From Aspidiotus rigidus (Eukaryota > Arthropoda > Insecta > Hemiptera > Diaspididae): a stretch of 64,000 nt of DNA. A model generated the notes under the pieces. It was not told the origin of the DNA. It was given only the letters and a program-made list of their open reading frames with translations, and searched no databases. The stretch is taken from contig JAVHKY010000028.1 in the NCBI GenBank assembly GCA_035079385.1, positions 7,254,001-7,318,000 of the forward strand, read 5' to 3'. Each line of letters begins with the position of its first letter. Positions within the stretch are counted from its first letter, which is position 1. The translations under genes and the position numbers were made by a program. Shown one piece after another: positions 55,140 to 64,000 of this stretch.

Positions 55140-55275
55140 CGACCTACAATTGTGAATTATTAGCGCTCCACAATGTTGTATCGTACTTCAAACAAATAAT
55201 TCGAGGCTATGAATTCAATCTGATCACTGACCACAAGCCTCTCTGGGAAAAAGACTCAATATATGGTCCCTGAGA
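55140..55275 (+). pseudogene. Ty3/Gypsy RNase H fragment
   Basis: The plus strand reads YNCELLALHNVVSYFKQIIR then GYEFNLITDHKPLWEKDS, the ELLA...F...L.G..F.L.TDHKPL signature of Gypsy RNase H. It stops just after. It faces away from the integrase fragment next to it, so the two come from separate or inverted pieces. Confidence 0.7.
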
Positions 55276-55279
55276 GGTG

Positions 55280-57170
55280 TTGGTCGCTTGAGCGATTACT
55301 TCATCAGGCAACATTTTTAGAGGATATTTAGATTTTATAATGACCTTAATTCCGAATGCAGAAACATTCAGTAAGATCTAGAATCTCGTCAACAATCGAT
55401 CTTTTAAAATTTTACACTTTCTACAAAGTTTATGAAGCGTAAACTTGGCACATGCGACTTCTTAGGTTTAAGTTTGCGCGAGGACATACAGTGGAAGAAT
55501 ACGCTATGACATCACGTTTATCCAAAAATGTGAGAATTTTCCCATCAGATGACAAAGATCTAAGCAATTTCTTTTTTTTTGCAAACTCGTTCGAGACGCG
55601 ATCCATATCGTTGTCGCTATTTCTTTCAAAATGCAAAATCAATACCCGAATAACATCAATTCACGTACTACTTGTATACGAAATTAGGTTTCTTGAGCAG
55701 GATTTGATCACCGATTTTAATAATCTCGTTGGGAAGTCTCTTGTGTAGTTTTCCGATATCCGAACTCTTTGTCGGTATCATCAAACTCATTTTAGAGACT
55801 ATAATGAGACTGTCTCGATTGCCTTATTACTCTCGTCCCCACTTCGGTTGTGAACGTATCCACAGTTGGTCCGGCTACAAAGCTCGTGTGCCGTCTATTA
55901 AATCTAACACGATGTTCGATTCCCATCGATATGTCAACGATTCAATTGAAACGAACGTTAGCGGATTACGAGTAGGTAGGTATCGGTTGAAGAAGTTTTT
56001 TCTTTTTAAATCTTCAAGGAGAATTGATGTGTCGGGTGTTCAGTTACTGACTCACCAATAAAAAAGACGTCTTCCTCTCTCACGATGGAATGCGAATTAC
56101 GTGTATAGCGTGCGACACAATGCCGAAATTTTTTCGGTACGCGCGATAAGGTTGGAAGAGAGAAAAAATGATCACAAAATGAAAAAGGTAATAAAGAACG
56201 ACGAAAATCGATGTTTTCGCAAATAATGTTAAAAAATTCTCGTCCGCTGTCTCCTTCTTTTGGAGCGACGGACCGTATCGTCATGAGTAACTGTTGTTTT
56301 ACTCTCGATCGAGCTTCGTACCTCTATCCGGATATGCTCTTCGTGTGCTCGAAATATTTCGTTTTTATAAGTCTTTTTTGTGCTTGTTGCATTTTATGAA
56401 TGAAATGCACCGAATGCTTCCGTTTTGATTTTTCACACACGATCGCATTGATGAAATTGTCGAAAACGAGTCGGTACCGTATGAACGTATACGCTTGTCC
56501 TGTCGTCTACGTGTTCAACTTTGATGGTGAGAAAGGAAAGAGGAATATGACGAGTATACTTCTTCTGCATTTTATTTTTGTACACAGCTCCGAAGTGTGT
56601 AATTAAACCTTTCAGCAACTGATAATTAAGCACTAAGTAGTGTGAACTGGTTACAATTTTTATGGAAATTTACTTCGAGATCGACAAATTTAACCATCAT
56701 CATACCGAAACAGCTTCATTATTGTCATGTCCAAGACGCAGTAAAGTTGCAGAAAAGTGAAAGTAGAAGAAACAAGATTAGACATCACTAAGATAACGGA
56801 GTTTGAAAATTTTAAATTAAAGCATTTGCATGAGTCATGGTTTCACAGCCCCGGCAGTAATCAGCTCATGTGCACCCTACCTGTGATCTGTGTTGGCACA
56901 AGGGTACATTGGAATAGGTGATTTTGATTCTTTCATTCTCCGGAGTGATATTTGTCATCCTCAGCTAGGCTCCACTTCAGTAAGTTTGCTTTGGTGCAAG
57001 CGCATCCTCTTCACAGGCGATTCAGAGCCCTCCTTGTTTGCCAATTAGAGAGAGAAGATGGTTTTCGTTCCTTATTTACTAGTTTTTGTAGGTCCCGTTC
57101 CTCTCTGTAAACTTTTTGTCTCCATCTCAATAACTAAAGTCGGGAGACGGAAATATAATACATACTTTTT
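55280..57170. other. Host-like spacer, no gene recognised
   Basis: Frames of 70-110 codons occur (55452-55748, 55729-56061 plus) without domains or splice context that I can support. No repeat from elsewhere in the window was noted. Confidence 0.4.
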
Positions 57171-57171
57171 C

Positions 57172-57500
57172 TGTTCGTCGAGCTCTCTTAGGAGGTAATG
57201 CCTTCTTTAAAGATGAATTCTTCTGATTCCTATCAGTAGAAGAATAAGATGGAGGAAAACTCTCAGCAATTGTAAGAAGGGTACTGGCAGTAAACGACTT
57301 TTTTTGGGATGAAACCTCCTGATTCATATCAGTATATAAAAGAAGGAGATACAGGAAATCTCTTTGCTATCTTGTCCACAATTCTAGAAGTACTGATGAT
57401 AAATAATTTTTCTCGGGATAAACTCCTTTGATTCGTATCAGTAGAAGAATAAGATACAGGAAACTCGTTGCTGTCTTGTCTACTATTCTAGAAGTAGGGT
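57172..57500 (-). repeat. Tandem repeat of about 105 bp, three copies
   Basis: Units share GATTCCTATCAGTAGAAGAA-like, AGATACAGGAAA, TGTCTACTATTCTAGAAGTA and TTCTCGGGATAAAC-like stretches. A related pair of units lies at 58960-59115 (TGTCCACTATTTTAGAGGTA, ATTCGGGATGAAATC). On the minus strand one unit is open (EVSSQKKSFTASTLLTIAES) and ends in RARRTEK at GTATGT, a possible splice donor, so a decayed coding repeat is possible. Confidence 0.55.
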
Positions 57501-58334
57501 ACCAATTCTCACCACCATAATGTGATCTCAACTTTGAATTTGTTGTTTGTAGGTGAATTTGTCCATGAATTGGTCGGGATATGATTTTATTGAATTTTTC
57601 AACCTCACATTTTATAAATCTAACGAAGTTTTTCTGTATACGGCTAATTGATTTGTTTTTTGAACTGAATTAATGTAAAAAAAAGGTAATGCACCAGTTC
57701 TCGCCACTTCTGCACCAGTTCTTGTAGATCTTCTTCGAAGTAAAAATTTTATAGACCTCAAAAAAATTATCATGACAAAACTTTCATCATATTAAGCACC
57801 AACATTAGGTGGACCTAGAAAAAATTATGAGAGTAAAATCTTTTCGCTGCTTGCAGCTTGGGCATTCCCTCTTGAACATCTGATAAGACAAACTCGATCT
57901 TCTTTGGCGAATACTTGTACAAAAATCGAGACTTCTCGACTATTTTATTCTTTTTCTTCACTTTTCTATCACCGTGCGGCGCCATTTCGAGTTTCTGAAA
58001 GTAGAAATTGTGTCTACGATGATAACAGGCTGACGAAAATGGATGATGGCAAGAATCGGAACCTATTGTTTTATCAATGGTCCAAATACCGCCATTCGAA
58101 TTTCTCCTTCAAAGAATTAATAATATTGTTCGGTAAATTATTTAATGACGTCTAATTACAATACTAATTAAAAGAAAAATATACTCAATACCTACGACTA
58201 TTTCAGCTGCGGCAGTGATGGATCTTTGGAAGCGAACTGGCTTATCAAGACTCACAAGGAACATTCATTTCACGAGGTCGCTCAAACAAATGACGTCATT
58301 GTCACACTCTTACCATGTTTGCAGAAAATGTGTT

Positions 58335-58806
58335 TTTGGCACGGTATAAGATGAAGAGGTAGTGACACGAACGTATTCTGACTGTGGTAAACGCTGTCCG
58401 TGATTTTGAAGTAGTTCTGAACATCCCGAGCGTAGCGCTCGTGATGAAAGTGATGGGTAATGTACAGAGTCTTATGGGAACGCCGCTACTTTCAAAAATT
58501 TATTGCAGGATCAGGAATCAGCCGATGCATTTCATATTTGGCATAAAAATACCATTTAATCTACTCTATAAAATTTTGAAAGAACCACCCTTCTAAGTAA
58601 ATTCTTGGATTTTTTATAATCCTTGGAAATTTCATCAATACTAGGGTACCAACGGTAACGTCTCGGCGCAGGTGGGGTGTAGAAGGAACAGGGAAACAGC
58701 CCGAGTGTTCGCTGCAAACCTAGCGGAAGTTTGTATGTACAACTTCAAAACTGCGGACACGATTTTAGCGTTGTGTCATTACCTCTTCATCTTATACCGT
58801 GGTTTT
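58335..58806. repeat. Inverted repeat (foldback)
   Basis: Arms at about 58335-58418 and 58728-58806 are imperfect reverse complements sharing CACGGTATAAGATGAAGAGG and, less perfectly, TTTTGAAGT...TGTCCG...GTGACAC regions. The enclosed spacer is about 310 bp. It lies between the two blocks of the 105-bp tandem repeat. No coding function. Confidence 0.55.
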
Positions 58807-59330
58807 TGGGTTCCGTAGAAGGAGGAACGAGTATAGATGTCACAGAAAAAAATATATTCGATGGTACACTTGATTCTTATCACAGAAAATACAATTTTAC
58901 TGACTCAATATCAACAAAGTGGCGACAGCTGGTGCGACGGCGAGAATTGGTACATCTACTCTGGTCGTTCATAATTTTTTTCGTGATGAAATCCTCTTAT
59001 TTATATCTGAGGACGAAGGAAGTCTACGAAAACCGTTTGCTGCCTTGTCCACTATTTTAGAGGTACTGGAGGTAAATAATTCTATTCGGGATGAAATCTG
59101 GTCATTCATAATTGAGACGGCGGCTTCTGTTTTAAAAGTTTAGTGAACTATTGCAAGCTAAACCCAACATGGTTTGAACTCTATTTCTTGAACGTTTGCA
59201 TTGAATTGAACTTCTTGCATTGAATTTTGTCCTCCATCCCGTTCAAATCAAAATCTATGGCGTACTGATTTTAACTGAAAAAAATAAAAATTATTAATTG
59301 AGAAACGTTTTCAATGAAAATTGCAATTTG

Positions 59331-59635
59331 TAGACGTCGATTTTTAATCGAAATTAAAATATATTACCAAGTGTCGGCTCAATTTTGACCTCGATTCAAA
59401 AACCCTATCAATTTTTTTCATATGTAAAAAATTTCAATGTCGATTGCAAGTCTTCTACCGATGAGTAATCGAGCCAAAATCGACGTCGATTTTTACTCGA
59501 AATTAATCTATAATACCGGGAGTCTACTCAATTTTGACGTCGACGCGATGGTGAGTCGATGGTAAGAGAAGCGACCGATTTCTAGTCGACTTTCTGTCAT
59601 TTTGAGTCGATTTTAAATCGACACGGTGCATCTGA
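59331..59635. repeat. TCGA-rich dispersed repeat
   Basis: Same orientation and motif order as 23100-23455: GACGTCGATTTTTA, GACCTCGATTCAAAAACCCT, AATCGACGTCGATTTTTACT, TATAATACCGGGAGTCTACT and AGTCGACTTTCTGTCATTTT. About 300 bp, diverged. Confidence 0.65.
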
Positions 59636-60298
59636 CCAGTTGTGATTCAAATCAAACATATTTTTTTAAAGCTGGTGATGCAGAATGAAAAATTAGGTGG
59701 ACAAAATTATAGTTTTCAGTTTTCTTACCAGCATAAAATGAAAAATTAAAAAAAAAAAAAACAAAAAATGATAAAGAAACACCACAAGCCAAAAAATAAA
59801 ACAATAAGGCTTTTCCCGCTTTATTTTATGGACCTTGCACGAATAAAAAGTCATTTTATTTAACTACAAGTCAATTTCGGCTTCGCAAGAGGGGCGGGGA
59901 TGGATGAAAATGAATTTTTAAGATTTAGAAATGAATGCAAGGGAGTTGTTATAAAAAACAAAAAAGGAAATTCACAGATGAATAGTCAAAAAATTGTAGA
60001 TTTAAATCGAGTCGCCTATATCTACATTGAAGATTTACAACCAGGGACGTATCCAAATTCGGCCTCGGAGTCGTGAACTCATCATTAGCTGTCAATCATC
60101 ATCATTGCCTACCTGCTTTGGTCTTATGTCCCAATAAATTGTTCCCAAAAAAAGACATAATTATTATACTTTTATATACATTCTTATAAAACTGGTGATC
60201 ACCACCTGGAAACACTCGCGAGTACAAAAAAGAGAAACAAAATATATGAGTACTATATAAACGTTTTTGATATTAATATTCAGCGAGTCAAGCCAATT

Positions 60299-60314
60299 CC
60301 CTCTCCCTCTCCCT

Positions 60315-60383
<69 letters not shown>

Positions 60384-60389
60384 TCTCTC
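60299..60389 (+). repeat. (CCCTCT)n/(CT)n microsatellite
   Basis: Four CCCTCT units followed by roughly thirty CT dinucleotides with one CC interruption. The spacer around it (59640-61000) holds no recognised gene. Confidence 0.95.
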
Positions 60390-61019
60390 GGATCGATTTG
60401 TTCTCTACCTCAAGATGCCATAAAAAATTCGGAACTTGATCAAGATTTTACGCGTTTTCTCTGATGTATAGCAAATACATTGAAGAGAGAAGAAGGATTT
60501 GTAGATTCCTTTGTCTTGGAGTTTGGGAAAACTGACGTAAGATGAATACAATTGAACCCCTTTGAAACCCGATTATCTGTAGTCTGAAAATCATTAGGAT
60601 TATGTGAAGGTCCTGGAAATCTTTCTCCTTCTGGTGCTTACATTTTTCTTTGTCTCGAACATAGTTAGATATTCTCACGAGTGTGTCCACGGCAATCGCA
60701 TTAAAGACCAGAGTCTCTATCTTTGTAAGATGGAGGAAATCAGTAAATTTTCAATGCTGTTTGGCTATATCAATCATTGTCGAGTACATTGAAAGCTCAT
60801 TGTTCAACAGTAAGTCAACAACATCACCACTGGATGCAACATGTAATTCTGGCTGTGCCTACTGTGAACTAAAAGTCCCTTATAAAACCTGTTTTTCTCT
60901 TCTTTTTTCTTCTCTTTTTTATTTCATAAATGTATTTGATTCAAGTACGCTACTCTCTTCCAGTACAGTGACTTCAATTACAAAATTCGAGTCCAGAATA
61001 TTCGTCTAGGAACGGTCAT

Positions 61020-61800
61020 CTTGCTTCGAGCTTTTTCAAAGATTTAACCATTTCGAATTGAACTCCTTGTATCAACTTTCTTGAATTGGGCCCAGACATT
61101 TTAATCAATTTCGACTCGACATAGTCTAAGATTGTATTTACAGGGGTTTCAGGTTGACGAGTAAGATTTTCTGTACTAATCGTTTTCATAAGCTTGGAAT
61201 AATTTACGGTATCAACATTCCAAAGGAACAGACCACAAGTTTAAAAATCATTCATGACTGCAGTCGAGAAATTGTATTTTTGAAAAATAATTTCTAAAAT
61301 TATCGGGACTCCATACTTGCAGAAATTCGAAAAGATCTCTATTCCTTTTCCAACGCGCCTTTGAAGGCTTGAAGTACGCGACGTCGAGGAGCTGCAAAGT
61401 ATTGGTACATGATGGTAATAAGAAAATGAGGTGGATATTGTACTCAGCAGCCAGTGTATTCAGTTACAGAGTAAAGTGGGACTTATGACCATCATAAAAT
61501 ACAACTACAGATTGGCCTTCGTTATTTTTCTCTTTATATGTGGTACAAAAACGTTTGCAAAATACTCGAAAAAATAATTTACTGTCATCCACCGGCTGTC
61601 GGTGGCTCCTATTGACCAATTTATAGGTGATTAGGCCCTCTGCCCATCAGGAAAACGTTGGTATTTGTATACAACCAAAGCTGGGACTTGTTTATCAACA
61701 ACAATCATAATTTTTTTCCAATACCTACTTATTCTCATCTTCACAACTTTCCTTGATCTCATTCCCCAAAAATGAGGTTGTATGTGCGGGAACAGTAGAA
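61020..61800 (-). pseudogene. Pogo/Jerky-like DDE transposase
   Basis: Minus-strand translation gives, around 61620-61560, INWSIGATDSRWMT followed by NYFFEYFANVFVPHI. Near 61500 it reads VVFYDGHKSHFT (catalytic Asp in the DGH box), then NIHLIFLLPSCTNTLQLLDV and AYFKPSKARW. These are hallmark blocks of pogo/Tigger/Jerky (DDE_1) transposases. Stops and frame changes interrupt it and the N-terminal DNA-binding part was not found. No TIRs could be assigned, and it cannot be linked with confidence to the MITE at 28992. Confidence 0.7.
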
Positions 61801-61809
61801 CAAATTGGT

Positions 61810-63330
61810 ATTGTTTTCAACTCAAGTTGGAAAGTGATAGTACGAGTGGTGTGAGAATCTCATAAACATATTCGCAAACCTCAACTCAGATAGAATGTGC
61901 TTCATTTCTTATTTATACTCTTATCAAGTTGTAGAATCGCTGCTTCGAGAACAAGGCTTTCCAAAAGCCTAAAAATATTCCCCTATCCGATGAAACCATG
62001 TTCTTAAGACGCTCGATGACTACACGCGAGTATAAAAGCACACACCACGTATGCTTTTCATCTCTTACTATATAGAAATTTTCTCTTTATTCCCTCTCAA
62101 CAAACCACAATAGAAAAACCAAAATACCAAAATTAACCGCGATATTTCAATGTACTGGACAAAAATGCCACACACGCTACGCCTTAACCTGAACGTGTAT
62201 GTATACGAGGGTTGTCTACGTATTCGCCTTACGTACGGCACCCGCACCTCACAACGTCGATCTACGTAATATACACGTTAGGAAAATTAGCAAACGAATA
62301 AAAAGTATACGGGCGAAAGTTAATTAATCAGCGAAAAACAAAATTGAACTTTTACCATAAGTTAAGGAGGTATGCTGCCGTCGCCTTCGCGGAGCGGGCT
62401 TTCGTGAAAAAGGGGTTTCTGCGAAATATTTTCTTTCGCCAGCAGAGAAAATATAATCGGGCCCGTACATATAAGGTTCGAATTTTTCGACGACTCCTTT
62501 GCCAAAGTATGACGGTGTAGATAGGCCTATACCGTATAGAACGTCTATATACCAGTCTATTCCTATATACGTATCAAAAGTTTTGGCGAAAAGTATAATA
62601 ACAACAAAGTTGATCTTGTCTGATCCATCAACTGTTCGTTACAGTCGAGCGGATGGGTCGCGGGGCATTACCACGTATTTTAGTTTTTATCAAAATGATT
62701 GATAGTGATTTAAATTACCGACCGGGTTATAACGCCCTGCGTTTTATTAATTAACTTGGCAAAAACTTGACGGTTTTATACCTACCTTCGTCAAGAACTT
62801 TTACCGACGAATATCTGCTATTTCAACTTTACATTAATCAAAAACTTGCCACCATTTGGTTGAAAAAAGATTGGAAAAATAAAAAAATTATAACGCGTAA
62901 AATTAAGAAAAAATAGGAAAAAAAACAAAAAAAATAGAAACAATACTAGAGTTTTCCAATAGCATCCACTGCTCCATGATTTTAATACTGAGAATTGAAA
63001 GTCGAAACCTTTCGAGTTCTACTCCATCGTATATAATTTAGAGATCAAATTTTTCCAAGTCCCCCTCTCGAGCCAAACTGTGGGTCGCAAAGTATTTTCA
63101 AGTGGGTCGCGAAGAAGGTACAGCTATTTCGTCCATCTTGATGTACTTGTAAAGATATGGGCGCATTCAGCGATCATAATATTTTACTATCGGGGGGTCG
63201 CGAGATTATCTTCAGTTTAAAGAGGATCGGGGTACAACATAGGATGCCGTTGCAAGTTTTGCAACGGCGAGCGGGGAACCTGCAAGACCTACCTATTTAT
63301 TATTTTTTATCAAAAATTTTTTTTTTTTAA
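61810..63330. other. Spacer, no gene recognised
   Basis: At 63045-63070 a small piece resembling the minisatellite units (TTTTTCCAAGTCCCCCTCTC) and at 63270-63290 CGAGCGGGGAACCTGC, a broken version of the AGCGGGGAACCCGCT hairpin, suggest another decayed member of that family. The rest shows no supported feature. Confidence 0.4.
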
Positions 63331-63339
63331 AATAATTAT

Positions 63340-63489
63340 ATGAGTCGCGCTCAGCGAAACCATGTACTAAGTCGGAAAAAAAATCCGATTTTTGGTGAAA
63401 TTTTCAGAAGAGGTCTTCTGCTTTCGAATAAAAAAAAATCAGAATTTTTTTTTCCGACTTAGTACATGGTTTTGCTGAGCGCGACTCAT
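63340..63489. repeat. 150-bp near-perfect palindromic element
   Basis: Arms at 63340-63384 and 63444-63489 are reverse complements with one clear mismatch (ATGAGTCGCGCTCAGCGAAA against AGCAAAA) and a 1-bp indel. A weaker continuation inward leads to an inner CAGAAG-AGGT-CTTCTG stem in the loop. It can fold as one hairpin. It lies immediately left of the mitochondrial fragment. Confidence 0.85.
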
Positions 63490-63524
63490 ATTATAGAAAT
63501 TTTTAATTTAATAATTTTATCAAT

Positions 63525-64000
63525 AATAATTTTTTGAAAATAAATTAAAATAAATTCATTATTAACAAATAAATAATTATTAATTGATTTACAATTATAA
63601 TATAAGGTTCTTGAGATGGGTTTTAAACCAATATAAGAAATTAAAATTATTAATATAATTAGAATATAAATAAAAATGTTCCCATTTGATTTAAATTTAT
63701 TATTAAAAATTGTTGATTTATTTAAATTTGGTTAAAAAAGAAAAATAATAGTAATTGATTTTAATGTTATAAATAATCCTAATAATTTATTATTAATTGA
63801 ACGTAAAATTGAATAAAAAAATAAGAAATATCATTCTGGTTCAATATGGTTAGGAGTTTTAAGTATTATCATTTTTAATTAAAATTATCTGGATCATTTA
63901 TTTTTAATGGTAAAATATTATATTAATTACTGGGAAAATATTTATAAAAATACTAGTAATATTAATATATCCTAAAAAATAAATAAAGGATTTAAATTTA
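63525..64000 (-). pseudogene. Nuclear mitochondrial insertion: cytochrome b C-terminal part
   Basis: The minus strand, read with TGA as Trp, gives DPDNF near 63888, then TPNHIEPEWYFLFFYSILRS near 63830, and later YIGLKPIS and EPYI, in the order of the C-terminal half of mitochondrial cytochrome b. Single-base frame changes occur after DPDNF and before EPYI, and stops follow. Base composition is strikingly AT-rich compared with the neighbouring DNA. It runs beyond the window edge. Frameshifts favour a nuclear copy over a misjoined mitochondrial contig. Confidence 0.85.

Noticed and set aside
60267..60464. ORF rich in Leu/Ser-Pro repeats
   Set aside because: Translation of the CT microsatellite.

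Overview
The window is eukaryotic nuclear DNA, most likely from an arthropod and probably an insect. It is AT-rich and almost free of recognisable long host ORFs. Three observations support the call. A gene at 49688-50229 has ~77 bp introns with GT/AG borders. A TATA box lies 30 bp upstream of a TCAGT initiator at 44388-44420. The repeats are BEL/Pao, Penelope-like, Jockey/I-type LINE, MULE and pogo-type elements, and a cytochrome b fragment at the right edge reads with TGA as Trp (invertebrate mitochondrial code). I cannot name the species. No prokaryotic operon, CRISPR array, rRNA or convincing tRNA was seen.

Layout. 1-2540: nothing recognised. 2544-3620: tandem duplication, one copy split by a LINE tail. 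3884-5060: decayed Penelope-like element (PLE) carrying a nested MITE. 6037-7916: Mutator-like element with long TIRs, a 10-bp target duplication and a FLYWCH-type remnant. 8550-10010: three-copy repeat. 13043-13854: minisatellite element with a hairpin at each end. 14400-15640: coiled-coil ORF1-like remnant. 15943-16223: possible host exon with a membrane segment. 20481-22007: large foldback element. 22660-23455: TCGA-rich repeats. 27299-28770: PLE with RT and GIY-YIG. 28775-29671: minisatellite split by a pogo-like MITE. 29690-30210: second GIY-YIG PLE tail.

The dominant feature is a near-intact, young BEL/Pao LTR retrotransposon on the minus strand at 32094-39266. Its 267-bp LTRs differ at one position by my reading, and it is flanked by a 5-bp target duplication. 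It encodes one ~1719-aa Gag-Pol ORF. It also carries a seven-copy iterated motif in its leader and a small basic ORF between pol and the 3' LTR. It sits inside a decayed Jockey-like LINE.

Further right: 39838-42735 is a TIR-bounded block filled with a 63-bp satellite. Then come more PLE, LINE and Gypsy fragments (42775-55275), including a spliced gene with a C2H2-like finger (49688-50229). Tandem repeats and an inverted repeat fill 57172-59115. A TCGA-rich copy lies at 59331-59635, a CT microsatellite at 60299, and a pogo-like transposase pseudogene at 61020-61800. A 150-bp palindrome at 63340-63489 adjoins a nuclear mitochondrial (cytochrome b) fragment running off the end.

No metabolic or operon-like cooperation is visible. 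The window is mainly a record of nested insertions: MITE in PLE, LINE tail in duplication, pogo MITE in minisatellite, BEL in LINE, and LINE in an unclassified repeat. Host-like spacer lies between them.
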